Of a stretch of DNA of 64,000 bases, positions 32,481 through 45,130 are shown piece by piece. The stretch covers positions 4,526,001 to 4,590,000 of the forward strand of contig NW_027413957.1 of NCBI RefSeq assembly GCF_048773025.1, given 5' to 3'. The notes beneath the pieces are model-generated. The model did not search any database. It saw only the letters and a program-made list of their open reading frames with translations, and had not been told where the DNA came from. Each line of letters opens with the position of its first letter. The first letter of the stretch is position 1. The DNA comes from Camelus bactrianus. Its lineage: Eukaryota > Chordata > Mammalia > Artiodactyla > Camelidae. A program made the position numbers and the translations under genes.

Positions 32481-33060
32481 TTTCCTAAATTAATTGAGAA
32501 TTTTTTTAGAGGAGTTTCAGGTTCACAGCAGAGTTGAGCAGAAAATACAGAGTTCACACATAACCCTCTCCACCCACATATATATACTCCCCTACCCTCA
32601 ACATCCCTCATCAGTGTGGCATATTTGGTACAAACGATGAACCAACATGGACACACTATTATCAACCAAAGTCCGTAGTTTACATTAAGGTTCAATCTTG
32701 ATGTTGTACATTTGACAAATGCATAATGACATGTAGCCACTATAGTATCACGTAGAAGTGTTTAATCACCATAAAAATCCCTTGTGCTCCATCTGTTCAT
32801 TCCTCCCTCCCTCTCACTAAACTCCTGGAAACCACGATCTTTTTATTGTTTCTGTAGCTGTGCCTTTTCTAGAATGTCATTTGGTTGAACTCGTACAGTT
32901 TGTAGCCTTTTCAGACTCACTTTTTTCATTTAGTAATAGGGTTTTTTAGTTTCTTCCATGTCTTTCATGGCTTGATAGCTCATTTCTTTTTTTTTTTTTA
33001 CTGCACATATATGTTTTAAATTTACATATATATGCTGTTCATTATTTATAAGGATGTTTA
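32481..33060 (-). mobile_element. L1MB-like 3' end, antisense
   Basis: 'aggagtttcaggttcacagc', 'aaagtccgtagtttacatt' and 'tttcatggcttgatagctca' follow the reverse complement of an L1MB-type 3' region closely. It is fairly old and non-coding. Confidence 0.78.
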
Positions 33061-33702
33061 GAGCTTTAGCTTTTTAAATTTATATAGTTATCAAAGGAAT
33101 AAAGCCAACCACAAAATAAGAATTAATTAAAAAAGATACACACACCTTGCTATTAGCAGCAACATTATTTATGATTGCCAAGATATGGAAGCATCGTAAG
33201 TGCACATGAGTAGTTGAACTGATAATGAAGATACAGCATGTATATATATCTATATCTATATGATGAATGTAATGTAAGAAATATGTATATATATGTATGT
33301 ATGTATGTAATGGAATACAACTCACCCATAGAAAAGAAGGATATTTTGTCATTTGCAGCCCTTCATTCACGTTTTTTTTTTTTTCACTTCAAAAGCGAGA
33401 ATTTTATAACCGGCATGAACATTTCCATTACATCAAAAACATCAAAATACCTAAAAATAAACTTAAGGAAGGAGGTTCCCTATACTCCAAACACCAAAAT
33501 GACACAAAGAAATGAAAAGATTTCTTGTGCTCCTGGATTGGAAGAATCAACACTATCAAAATGGCCACACTACCAAAAGCAATCCATAGATCCAATGCAA
33601 CCCCCATCAAAATACTCACAACATTCCTCACAGAACTAGAACAAAGAATTCCAGAATTTATAAGGAGCCACAAAAGACCCCGAACAACCAAGGCAGTTTT
33701 TT
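33061..33702 (+). mobile_element. L1 ORF2 pieces, sense
   Basis: 33160-33360 carries an ORF2 C-terminal segment ('atgattgccaagatatggaag'). 33425-33700 encodes an ORF2 segment recognisable as SWIGRINTIKMATLPKAI followed by TELEQRIPEFI. Frames are short and broken. The second piece lies head-on against the antisense L1 that begins at about 33703. Confidence 0.78.
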
Positions 33703-35594
33703 GTAGGTCTTTTTTTTTTTTTTCCCCTCTTTCTTCTTTTTGTTCTCTTTTCTTATGGTTTGATGACGAGAGAAGTTGTAACATCTGTTGTAAAGCTGGT
33801 TTTGTGGTGCTGAATTCTTGTAGCTTTTGTTTATCTGTGAACCTTTTGACTTCTCCATCAAGTCTGAACCAGAGCCTTGCTGGATAGAGTGTTCTTGGTT
33901 GTAAGTTTACCCCTTTCATCACATTAAATATATTATACCACTTCTTTCTGTTCTGTAGAGTTTCTGCTGAAAAATCAGCTGATAAACTTGTGGGAATTCC
34001 CTTGTATGTTATTTGTTGCTTTTCTCTTGCTGATTTTAATATTTTCTTCTTATCCTTAATTGTTGTCAATTTGATGACTATGTGCCTTGGTGTGTTCCTC
34101 TTTGTGTTGACCCTATGTGGTCCTCTCTGTGCTTCCTGGACTTGGGTGACTGTTTCCTTTCCCAAGTTGGGAAAGTTTTCAGTGATTATCTCTCCAAAAA
34201 TTTTCTCAGGTCCTTTCTCTCTGTTCTCTTCCTAGGACCCCTATAATGCAAATATTAGAGCACTTCATGTTGTCCCAGAGTTCTCTTAAACTATCTTCAT
34301 TTCTTTTCATTCTTTTTTCTTTTTTCTGTTCTGAAGTAGCGATTTCCACTAATCTGTCTTCCAATTCACTGATCCGTTCATCTGCTTCATTTAGTCTATT
34401 CTTGGTTCCTTCTAGTATATTGTTCATTTCAGTGATTTTATTCTTCAACTCTGTTTGGGTATTCTTTGTCTTTTCCAACTCTACTAAAAACTTTGCTCTG
34501 TGCATCTGTACTCCTCTTGAGTTCTCTGAACATCTTGGCCATCATTACTTTAAACTGTTTCTCAGATAAATTGCCTATCTCCTCATCACTTATTTCTCCT
34601 ACTGGGATTTTATCTTGTGCCTTGGCCTGGGAGATGTTCCTCTGCCACCCCATCATCTATTTTTCTGTGTGTTTGTGGGCTCCTTCCACAGGCTTTGGGA
34701 TTGTTGTTTTCTTATTTTTAGTATCAGCCCCTGGTGGGTGATGCTGGACTAGAGGCTTATGCAGGTTTCCTGGTAGGAGGAGCTGGTGCCTGCCCACTGC
34801 TGAGTGAAGCCTGGTCCTGGGCCTCTGGTGGGTAGGACTATGTCTAGAGGCCTTTGCAGCTCAGGAAGTCTGCTGATGGGTGGGCCTGTGTTCCCACCCT
34901 ATATGTTGCTTGGCCTGAGGCTTCCCTCCAGGCTGTTGGGTGGGGCCAGGTCTTGGTGCTAATGGTCCGATCAAGATGTCAGCCTCCAGGAAAGCTCATG
35001 TAGATGAACACTCCCATAATGTCCATCACCAGCTTTTATGTCGTCTGGGTGAGCCACAGCCATTCCCCACATCCCCAGGAGACCCTCCAAATCCAGCAGG
35101 CAGGCCTGGCCCAGGTTCTTACGAAATCACTGCCACTGCCCTTGGACCTGGCGCACGTGAGTTTTCGTGTACACTTCCTAAGTGAATGGAGTTTCCATTT
35201 TCCTGAGTCTCGTGGGGCTTCTGGAGCCAAGCTCCACTGGCCTTTGAAACCAGATGTCCTGGGGTCTCCTCGTCTTCCCAATACAAGACCTAGACTGGGG
35301 AGCTTGACGTGGGGCTTAGAGCTCTCACTCCTGTGGGAGGGCCTCTGGGACTTCACAAATCTTCAGCTTGTGGGTCACCCCCCCCAGGATGCATGGAGAC
35401 TGATTATATGGTGAGCACACCCCTCCTACCTTCCTGCTGTGGTTCCCTCTTTATGTTTCCAGTTGCAGAAGATCTTTTTTGCTAGGTTCCAGTCTTTTTT
35501 TTTGATGGTTGTTTAGCATTCCATCGTGGATTCGTTGTAGTCGCGAGGAGAGGCGAGCTCGTGGTCCTACCACTCTACCATCTTGACTGGAAAT
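33703..35594 (-). mobile_element. L1 5' half with 5' UTR and ORF1, antisense
   Basis: On the - strand the element starts at about 35594 with a 'caagatgg' motif (YY1-like, as at the start of many mammalian L1 5' UTRs). A GC-richer 5' UTR runs to about 34660. ORF1 follows at about 34656-33740: N-terminal (GWQRNISQAKAQ), coiled coil (EADERISELEDRLVEI), RRM (RNEDSLRELWDN) and C-terminal domain (SADFSAETLQNRKKW, FRLDGEVKRF, STTKPALQQML). ORF1 is split over at least three frames, so at least two frameshifts have occurred. The sense ORF2 piece next to it suggests twin-priming inversion. Confidence 0.85.
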
Positions 35595-35830
35595 CTTTTT
35601 TTATCTCTTTTTATATATAGTGGTTAACATTTACAAATCTCAAACTCTCAAATTATCCTTTCTGCCCCCTTTCCCCCGGTAACCATAAGATTTGTTTACC
35701 TGTGTGCGAGTCTAGTTCTGTTTTATAGATGAGTTCAATAGTGTCTTCTTTTTCCTTTCTTTCTTTCTTTTTTTTTTCAGATTACACATATGAGTGATAT
35801 CATATGATACTTTTCTAATTTAACCATCAC
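35595..35830 (-). mobile_element. L1 3' end, antisense
   Basis: 'atatatagtggttaacattt', 'ccccggtaaccataagattt' and 'cacatatgagtgatatcat' are reverse-complement L1 3' motifs. It abuts the 5' end of the preceding L1, so the two lie head to tail. Confidence 0.78.
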
Positions 35831-35867
35831 TGGAATGAACACACTGCAGCAAATAGTTATCTAATAC

Positions 35868-36185
35868 AGGGGTTGTCATGCTTTGTCTGTAAAGAGCCAA
35901 ATAGCAAATACTTTCAGCTTTGTGGGTAATACATTTTTTTGTTAGAGCTAGTTACTCTTGAAACATTGTAGCATGAAAACAGCTATAGCTAGTATGTAAA
36001 CGAATGAGCATGGCTGTGTTCCAAAAAAAGTGTTATTTATGGACACTGAAATTTGAATTTCTTGATTTTTATGTTTATAAAATATTCTTATGATTTTTTC
36101 AACCATTAAAATATGTAGAAGACACTCTTAGTTCATGCTGTACAGAAACAGGCAGTGGGCCAGATTTGGCCTGTGGACTATCATG
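35868..36185 (+). mobile_element. hAT-Charlie-type DNA transposon fragment
   Basis: 'gtctgtaaagagccaaatag', 'atgagcatggctgtgttcca' and 'gtgggccagatttggcctgtg' match a well-known mammalian nonautonomous hAT family. A 'cagaaacaggcagtgggcc' end is also present. There is no coding capacity. Confidence 0.65.
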
Positions 36186-38079
36186 TGGTCTATCCATAAT
36201 ATATGGAAAATATGTTCCTGATGAAATTGCTAGAATGCATACTATAGGAGCAATAGTCAAAGATATAATAGGAGAAAAAAAATCTGCCTGTAGGTTAAAT
36301 GTACTTACCCTATCCTCAGTTGGGAAAGAAGATACTCTGACTGGAGCTATTAGTGAAGATTTATGAAAGTAGAGGCATGGACTTTGGGAAGTCTTGACAG
36401 ATGGTAGTTAATCAGTTAATTAATGTGTTTGACATATGAATGAAGGGGAGAATAAATGAGTTCAGTATAAAAATAGGTGAATAGAGTGTGATGTGGAAGG
36501 ACTCATGTCATAAGGAAGATGAGGACAAAGGACAGAGAAGAAGCAGTGTCCGGGAATTCCCAATTGTTCTGCTGAGCTCAGACAGGGCTTCAAATGCCAA
36601 GCAATCAGCAGGACTGTATTTGAAAGGCAAAGAGCGCTACTGAAGGCTTTAGGACTATGGATTGCATTATTTCCTGTTCTGTTACTATCAAAGGTAAGCA
36701 AAGCCAGACACCAGTTAAAATGGTCAGGACAGATTTTAATCAGTACTATACTATTGCAGTGGGGAAGAGAGCCCAGCATAAACTGAACTCAGAAACAATT
36801 GTCAGCATCCAAGAAGTGGAACATTACAAAGGGGTCCTCAGTGTAAATGCTGATGAGGCCAGCTGGGTCTGCTGGCTGGCAAGTATTGAAGGGAGTTGGA
36901 GACAGGGGCTCCATCCTTCCTGGTGATCACATTTCAAAGGCATGGCTTTCAGGTACTTAGGAAAGACACTCGAGTTGTAGGAGATACTAGTCTATCTGAA
37001 AGGGACAGAGGAAGGAGTCACAGTTGTCAGGCCTTTTTAGTAAATGCTAAGGCAAATGAAATTCTCTTGGCAGCCTTCAGCTTTCTCATACAGGCCCTTT
37101 CTGGTTGGGGATTGGTTAGAGTCATTCTAAGGATGTGGCCTTCAGCTATTAGAAAACATGTTAGTGTTTAAGTCTTTTAATGTGAATTGGGTAGGGGTCA
37201 GGGATGGGCAAAATCATTTTTGTTGAGAGTCTGTGGGTTTTTTTAGGCCAAGGTTGAGGCCTCATGGAGAAGAGGATTTGGAGGAGCCTGGTGAGAATTT
37301 GATCAGGGAGTGAATCTTTGTCCTCCCATGCTGGTTTGTGTATTTGGACATGCATAAACTTCCCTGGGGGTACAGTCAGTCCAGCCTGATTGAGTTTACT
37401 GAGAGATAGCCTGCTTTTGGGTGTGCACTGTTCTCTCCCTTCCTGAAACGCCCTTGTATAGTTTTTGCTCCTGAGGGAAGCCTGCTCACCCTCTAGGCAG
37501 CTGTCAAATATCTCTTCCTTTGCGAGGCCCTCCTGCATTTATTTGCATCCCCCTCCTCCCTTCCCCCATTCAAGCATAATGAATTGCTTTTTCTACTGCA
37601 TCTCTTGTTGCTAAATCGCATGACCCTTTAAATTTACTTTCTGAAACTATTATGAAATAATAAGCAGGAAAGCACCTGCAGGCAGAGGCGGCATCTCATC
37701 TGTCTTGTATCTCAAGTGCATAATAACACTTTTGAGGGAAGTAGATGACTAATAAATGTTGGTTGACTTTTGACTGATTTTCCTCCTTTGGAATGATGAC
37801 CTAATTAATATTGATGTGTCAGTTTTGATAGTGCGCTAATTAATTTGGCTTTAAAAAAATTCCTACTGTATCTTCCAATGAATGCACAGGCATTGTCTTC
37901 CTGCTTCAAGAAATTAATTTAATGTCTTTAATGTTCCAGAGTAAGTATTCATATTTGTGACTGTAATAATGCTTAATCCTATACAGATTGAAGGTGGAAT
38001 TGGTCCCATGCATTTTCAGTGATAGTTAATTTACTACTTTATGTTAAGAATAAAGGCAATATGAAAAGGCTACCTACTA
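36186..38079. other. No gene recognised
   Basis: About 1.9 kb without a supported gene. 37500-37770 has L2-like phrases ('gaggccctcctgcat', 'ctaataaatgttggttgact'), too diverged for a firm call. Confidence 0.5.
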
Positions 38080-38500
38080 TAGAATTCCAACTCTGACATT
38101 CTGGAAAAGGCAAAACTATGGAGACAGTAAAAAGATCAGTGGTTACCAGGTGTTACAGGGAAGGTGGGATGAAGAGGTGGAGCACAGAGATTTTTAGGGC
38201 AGTGAAACTATTCTGTGTAATATTATAATGGTGGATACACATCATTGTACATTTGGTGAAACCCGTAGAATGGACAGCACCAAGAGTGAACTCTAACGTA
38301 AGCTATGGGCTTTGGGTGGTAATAATAATGTTTCAGTGTAGGTTCACTGATTGTAACAAATGTACCACTCTGGTGTGGAAGGCTCTGTATGGGTGTCAGT
38401 GTGTGTGTATGTGTGTGTGGTAGGGGGTATATGGGAACTCTCTGTACTTTCCACTCCATTTTGCTTTGAACCTAAAACCGTTCTAAAAAGTAAACTCTAT
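38080..38500 (+). mobile_element. L1MB-like 3' end
   Basis: 'aggcaaaactatggagacag', 'gatcagtggttaccaggtg' and 'tgtaacaaatgtaccactct' are classic L1MB 3' UTR phrases in sense orientation. It ends near the A-rich segment after 38470. Confidence 0.82.
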
Positions 38501-39734
38501 TTAAAACACATACAAACAAAAAAGGATCTGAAAATTTTGTCAGTAGGGAAATTAATAATCAAATTGTACTATATTCAAACAAGGTTATACTGCACACAGT
38601 GAAAATATAAACATACATATCAACAAGAATAAATTCCAAGAACATAGTTTTGGGCAAAAGTTAAAAATTACAAACATATGTATTATGATACCATTTATAT
38701 CATTTTACAATATGAAAAGCAATTCTGTAATTAGTATTAGAATATAGACGTGTAATATTGTTGTGAAAAAGTGCCCTTGAATGAGAAATTGTAAATTCAG
38801 CAGAATGGTTACTACTGTTTTGGGGAAGCAAACAGAATAAAATCAGGGCTGGGCACCCACCTGGTTGAATTCACTTATGTATGTAATAATTTGTTTTTTA
38901 GTTGAGTGTTGAAACATGGGTGTTTATTATAATACTTTCATATTATTTTGTACTTCTGAAGTTCTCCATTAGAAAAGAGTTAATGGAAAATGATACTTTA
39001 TTTGTAGCCAGAACATTTAAAAAACTAATCAGTAAACACTCAAGTAATTAATCTGGGAAATTCTGATGTTATGAATAATAATTTTTTGTCTTGTTAGATT
39101 TACATTTTCAAGGTCATGCCTTAAAAGCCTGCAGCAGAAATTGCTTTACTGGGAGTTACTGTCATTCAGGGTTTAGTGTGGGGATAAGACAGTCACCTTG
39201 GCATTCAGGAAGATGGGAACAGAGAGGAGCTAAGGTTAGTAGCACTAGAGAACTACACTGCAACTCTGAGGGCTCACTGGGGGCAGTTTGGACTTGGTGA
39301 CTGAAGTTTGCCACCAGTCTTTCAGTTCATAGGCCTCGATTTGCATAAAACATACGCCCTACATTGAGTGTCAGGATTTATCCCATCTCTCATTCTCATG
39401 GAGATGCTGACATTCCGTGCGTAGCTTTCCTCTCTGATTTTTCCATTGTCTCTCGGTATTTTTTCAGTACCTTGTTCCAAGGAGCTGCTGCCAATCAAGT
39501 GCACCTGAAATGAAGCTGACTTGCTTTCCTGGGTGAGTCAGGATAAGCTAAGTCATGCTTTTGTAAGAAAAAAAAAATGAGTCCCCCTCCCTCAAATCCC
39601 AGTGGTTTAATTTGTGTGCATGCCGCCTGCCCAATACCGATTACTTGTTTGTCAAAGAGAATCAGTTTAACAGCGTCAGAAACACCAGAATGGTATTTAT
39701 ACCTATTGGGGCTTACAGGGCATGTGGCCAGGGT
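38501..39734. other. No gene recognised
   Basis: Non-coding sequence, possibly continuing old L1 to about 38990. No exon was seen. Confidence 0.5.
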
Positions 39735-39935
39735 CCATTATTGGCATAATACCTGTTTCTCAGTATCTTCAGCTGCAGAATGTCTGAGGTAATTGTACTT
39801 ACCTTACGCTATCATTATAATGACTATAGGAAATAAATAAAAAGTTCTTTGAACAGCATCCTCTGTAAGTGTACAGTAAATGTAACCAGTGGTTTTTACT
39901 GTTTATTATTATTAATTAGGATGCCGTTCAGTTGT
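39735..39935 (+). mobile_element. MIR SINE
   Basis: 'ctgtttctcagtatcttcag', then a 'tacttacc' block, then 'tgaacagcatcctctgtaagt' and a 'ttattattatt' end follow the MIR order. Confidence 0.58.
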
Positions 39936-40169
39936 TTTCCATCACTGAAGAAAATTACATGTGAATAGATTCTAAAAATGAGTTTGGATAGATTTCTAGG
40001 AGAGTTTCTTTCTCTTAAAGTTAATTACAAGTCAACATAACCTATAAACAGTGTTGTGGATTTTATATTTTCAGAAGGGACAGAGTTTGAGTCAGTTTGG
40101 AGATTTACTGGTTTTCAGTTAGAAAGGATTCTCTCTCTTTCAAATTTCATGTGTTCTGTGAATTTTTGA

Positions 40170-40310
40170 ATGGTTGTTAATTATTCATGTAACAAGTATT
40201 AATTGAGCACCTAGTAAATTTTAGGCTCTAGGGACTAAATGGTGAATAACACACACTCCCTACTGTTGTTGAACTTTCATGCCTGGAGTGGAGACAGAAA
40301 ATCTATCTTC
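40170..40310 (-). mobile_element. L2 fragment, antisense
   Basis: 'attgagcacctagtaaatttt', then 'ggctctagggactaaatgg', matches the reverse complement of L2. Confidence 0.48.
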
Positions 40311-42399
40311 ATTTACATGTCATAAATGGTATCTGGGTACAAGATGCTAATGGAACCCACAGGAAGGTCACCTTACTCAGTCTCAGGGTTTTGGGTTCAG
40401 TGGTGCCTACGTCAAGCCCTGAGGAATAAGTGCAGTTATCTACAGGGAGGACACAGGGATCGGCAGAGCATGGCTATACAGAAAGCATGTTTACTGGATA
40501 GGTCGCCCCGCTCTTACAAGCTCCGTGTGTTTGAGTTGTCTTCGGGTGTGCTCTTTGTACAAACACATTTAGTAACAGACTCACTTCTCATAAATACAGA
40601 GCTTATCTACTATGTGAGACGTATTTTTAGGGTTTAGGTCAGTTTTCTAAGGGTAATTGAACACATTTGGAATGATTTTTGAATGGAATCAACTTTTGAC
40701 ATACGGTTTTTAAAATATTGACATCTTATATCCATCGAATACATTACTTTTCATTATTATTTACTCAAGGAGTTGACTGCTTGCATTGAATGTCCCCCAT
40801 TTTTACTTTTGATGAATAAAGTGAAATAGGTAGTATTAATAAGCAATAAATTAAATAGACTAAAATCAATAAGGGAGTAAATTTACTAGTACAGTGTGAA
40901 ATAATGACTCTCCTTACATATCTAAACATAAGAAATGGTGAGCCCTGTGTTCTAAACATTTGTTGCAATTCATGTTTAAATTTTTTTGTTGTTCATTTTT
41001 GGTTTAGAGATGCTCTCAAGTAATTTTCCACCAGTGCTAATGAGTGTACTGTTAGCAACTTCCAGATCTATCAGAGTTAAGTAACAGGCTTTTAGGAATA
41101 ACTTTAATACTTTTTTCTTACTTGCTTAATATTTGATGAATAAAAAGTGAGTTGAATTAAAATATAAATATTACTGACCTTAGGTGGATGAAACTGATGA
41201 CCCATTAATGTTTAAAGTATGGGTTGATGGTCAGGAAATCTTACTTTATTAACACAGTATATATTGATATTGCTTTGGTGTGGGAGGTACCTGGATTGGC
41301 AGCATAGTATTTGTATTGTGAGGTCAATTGATGAAATAGAATGTAATACAACTTAAAATATTGAGCCACCTCTAAATTTCAAAAAACTTTTACGACTTTA
41401 ACATCATAGTAGCTGTATATTTATTTGCTGTCTACTGAGAAAATGAAACATGACTAAAAATACTATTATGAATTCAGAAACACTATTATATATTTAAATA
41501 AAATGTTTTATTCGATGAGTCAAATTTAAACAAAATATATGCAATTGCTTATGCATACACAGACATATATATGGATAGACAGACATTTTCAGTGTGTAAA
41601 TCATTCAGTATCAGACAGTGCTTCTGGAATATATGGTGGTTTCACTTATTCTTTCTTGTAATCTATAATCCCAGGCTCACAGGTTGGCAACTTCTGAATT
41701 ATAAGTTGAAGATTTCAAGAAGAGTTGATTAACCTGGGGCACAAAGTCTTTGTGAGAAGAGTTAGTGAAATAGAATTAGAGTATAGGTTTTTTTTTTTTT
41801 TTTTTGGACAAAGAAATGACTTAAGTAAAATTTTCTTTTAGAAATTATATTTACAATGTTTGAAACAAAAATGGAGGGGGAAAGCCAGAAGAACGGAGGG
41901 AGGATTACTTCCTATAAGTACTACTTCGTATAAGTATAATGTGATGAAAAATGTGATCTGTCTTAGTGCGAGAGGGATGGGGTCCAGAAAATTTGGAGAC
42001 CAAATCATAGGAGCAGACCTTGGTGATACATTTCACATTGCCAGCAAAATTCACATGAAGTTTAGATTAAATTCCTTAAATCAGAGAAACATAAGATATG
42101 TTTTAGATAAGGTAAAGAGACATTGAGGTATGGGTTATCTGCATTTTAATTATTGACGGTGCAATAATCTATAATATATAATTAATATCATGTAGGGTTT
42201 GATGGTACTATAACTTCTGGAATAGTTCATGCATTGTAATGTAACATTTTAATATTCTTTACTGCCTCAGATTTCCATGAAAGTTGCCTAAGATAAATGT
42301 TTACTTGAGATCTTTTAGTAAATGATAACTTTCCTTGAAAAGGAAAAAAAATCAATGCCATGAAATTCATAGTTTTGTTACGTTTAAAGTCACTTCTTT
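40311..42399. other. No gene recognised
   Basis: About 2 kb of AT-rich intergenic DNA with short poly-T runs (41789-41806). Open frames at 40326-40637 and 41860-42126 have no exon context or family resemblance. Confidence 0.5.
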
Positions 42400-43340
42400 A
42401 AATTCATTCATTTAATAAAAGCTTTATTGAGTGCCTACTATGTGCTAAGCAATGTCCCAAATTCTGGTGATAGAGCAGTGGTTGAGACAGAGTTCATCTG
42501 GTGGAGAATGACAGAAAAGAATTTAGTTAACAGTTAGTGATCATACTGTGGAGGATAAGGTGGTGGTACATGGCAGGATGACTCCATTAGATTGGTTTGG
42601 TCATAGAAGGCCTCTCTGACTATTGAATAGACAGAAGGAAGCAGCCATTGGATGTATGGAGGAAGGAACATTGTAGATAGAAGAGATGGTGCAACGACTC
42701 TAAACTGAGAATGAGAATGGATTGTTCCCAGATAAGAAAGAGTCTGGTTGGAATCTAGCAGGTGAAGTGGGCAAGTGACATGAGATGAGGACAGAGAGAT
42801 CGACAAGGGCCAAATCATTAAGGGCTTTGCAGGCCAGTATAAAAGATTTGGGTCTTATTTTAAGTTCAATAGAGAGCTATTGGGCAGTTGTAAGCAAGTG
42901 TGTTACACAGTTTATGTTTCTAGTTTTTGTACTGGGAGAGAGGGTTGGAGAAGATGAGAAATGACAGAGCTTGAACTGGGTGGTAGTCAAGGCAGTAGAA
43001 GGAATCGGGTTCAGAATCGTTACTGCATTGGATATGAGAGGTAAGGGAAAAAGGAATCAAAGATTTTTGGATTTGAGTGTATTGTTGAGATGAGGAAGAT
43101 GGTTGAAAGGCATAGAGAAAGGAAAACATTAATATTAAGTGTACTCTTTTGATTGTGCTGGGTTTATGATGTCAAGTGGAGATGTCAAATAAGCAGCTTA
43201 GTCTCAAGCACTAAGGAGAGGTCAAGTCTGATGATGGAGATTTGAGAATCACTGGGTTATATTATGGCATTAAAAACCAAAGGCTTGGGTGAGAACTCCC
43301 TGGAGGAATTTGTGGTTATAGAAGAGAGAGAGGCTTAGGT
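42400..43340 (-). mobile_element. Long L2 LINE copy, antisense
   Basis: About 0.9 kb in the order of the reverse-complement L2 consensus: 'attgagtgcctactatgtgc', 'gaaggcctctctgac', 'gggccaaatcattaagggct', 'aagatttgggtcttatttt' and 'gtcaagtggagatgtcaaat'. It is unusually long for this ancient family. No frame survives. Confidence 0.7.
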
Positions 43341-44224
43341 CAAGCACTTACAACATTTAAAGGTAGGTCAGAAAAGAATGGCTCAGCAAGGGAGACAGTT
43401 GTTTTTTTTTTTTTTTTTTTGTCTTCTAAGAATATAAAAATCTTTCTTAGAATCTTTATTCTCTGAATAAACTAGAAGACTATTCTGTGAGTTTAATAAT
43501 GCACAAAGCCATTGGGTACTAAAATGTAAATACCATGTACGGTTGAATTTTAATGGTAACTATTTTGTTACTGCAAAAGTTGAAAAGTGCATGATGAACA
43601 CAAAATCACACTTTTGGAAATTATTTAACAGGTGAACATATTTGGGAAAAGTAAAGAATGTAAAAGGAGCAAAACAGTTGTGAAAAAACACAAACGGTAA
43701 AAGTCAAGATATTATAGTACTATTCCTTATGTGGGAGAAGAAGGAAAAATGAAACTAATAGAAAACTCCATCCCAGAAATACCTGAGAGGAGGAAGGAGG
43801 CTGACGTGCAAAGAAAAGGAGGGAAACATAAGAGAAGGTAAAGCTATGAAGCTGGTCCATAGATTTAAATAATTAGAGGGAGGGCTGGCGGTAATCTTTG
43901 TGCGTTACCCCAACAAACTGCAGGAACAGGTAAGGCATTAAACATGGTGTGTTTTAACACCAGGTGATGACTTCTGTGAAAGTTAAAATCACCACCTGCC
44001 ATTTCTATAACAGTCTACCTACAGAAAAGTAAGGTAAAGGTGGGTATTAGGTTTCGAGACTTCTAAAACCCAGTAAGACTAGGTATTTCAAACAATTTAA
44101 AAGCGTTTTTAGTAGAATCCCATCAATTGGGAGCATAAAGTACTGGTTTCATTCAGTTAAATTTGAAGACGTGTAGCCTCCACCTGAAATATCAACAATA
44201 AGTTCAGTTTTGAAGTTTCTTTTT
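43341..44224. other. No gene recognised
   Basis: Non-coding, with a T-run at 43402-43420. No element or exon can be supported. Confidence 0.5.
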
Positions 44225-44360
44225 TTTTAATATGTAATGACTTTAAATTTAAAATTAAAATTATTTTAATTAAAGTATAGTCAGATTACAATGCTGTGTT
44301 AGTTTCTGCTGTACAGCACAGTGATTCGGTTTTATGTATATTCCTTTTCACTTTCCAATT
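44225..44360 (-). mobile_element. L1 3' end fragment, antisense
   Basis: 'attaaagtatagtcagattac' and 'tgctgtacagcacagtgattc' are reverse-complement L1 3' terminal phrases. It lies directly upstream of the CpG island at 44.56 kb. Confidence 0.68.
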
Positions 44361-44559
44361 TTTAAGTTTCTTAGTGTAAAAGTATTCTGGAACTTCTATT
44401 GAGAATTTCACTGTGAGAGAGTATTCATAATACCTTGGAAGCCCTCAAGTATTAACTTTGTAGTTGGCTTCCTTTAAAAGGCCAGAAAAGAAACCATTTT
44501 TCTTTACAGGTTTTAACACAAGTAACAGCGCTACTTCTGACGCATTTGAGTCCTCTGCT

Positions 44560-45130
44560 CCTTCAGAAGAAAGGCGGCCCTTAACCAATCAGACGAGTCC
44601 TTGCGGTCACCTGACAGCGGACACGCGTTCTCATGGGGGGGGGACTCTGCCGCCTTCTGGCCGCCGGCGCGGTGCTCGCCTCAGATGTGGAAAGACCGAG
44701 AAGGCGCGTCCCGACCTGGGGAGCGTGCGGATTCTGACAGGACTGTCGCCGGCGCTGGAGGTGTTGCCGCAGTCGTGGATATGTGGATACGCATTTCCCT
44801 CATGTTAAAGGTAAGGGCGGTGCCGGAGGCGAGGAGCGGTGTTCTGGTCTCTACAGATGTGGTGAGCGGAAGCGCCGTGGGGCTGCTGTGGCTCCGGCTT
44901 CCATCCTCCTCCCCCGTCTTCGGGTCCCCTCCCCAGTCTTTGGTCCTCCCGCATCTTCAGGTCCCCCCCCACCCCGTCTTGGGACCTCCTCTCCAGTCTT
45001 CGGGTCCCAGAGGGCGCGGCCTTCCTGACCCGGGCCTGGCCGGCTTCGTTCCGCTGGCCCCCCGGGCCTGCGTTAGCCTCGGAGGAGGTGCCGCCGGCGC
45101 GCTCGGGGTGAGCGGGGCCAGCTTTCTGTT
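44560..45130 (+). promoter_or_regulatory. Small CpG island with CCAAT box and putative first exon
   Basis: GC content and CpG density rise sharply at about 44560. A CCAAT box lies at 44585-44589 (ttaaccaatcag). An open frame from an ATG at 44685 runs 42 codons (MWKDREGASRPGERAD at the start, MWIRISLMLK at the end) to a strong donor, aaag|gtaaggg, at 44810/44811, in phase 0. The layout is that of a housekeeping-type promoter with a first coding exon. I do not recognise the peptide. The downstream ORF extension beyond the donor is probably intron. Confidence 0.5.
44685..44810 (+). CDS. Putative first coding exon, unidentified
   Basis: This is a 126-bp segment inside the CpG island, ATG to donor, 42 codons in phase 0. 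The composition is basic/alanine-glycine-rich and then hydrophobic at the end (WIRISLML). A second ATG at 44780 gives the 10-residue version MWIRISLMLK. The next exon recognisable on this strand is the RYR2-like exon at 49128, which also starts in phase 0, so the two could be joined in frame. Whether they are spliced together is unknown. It could equally be a non-coding first exon of an unrelated transcript or a lone promoter. Confidence 0.35.

Noticed and set aside
33428-34165. 245-aa open frame that looks like a gene
   Set aside because: It is L1 ORF1 C-terminal sequence followed by unrelated antisense of an ORF2 piece, so it is not a host gene.
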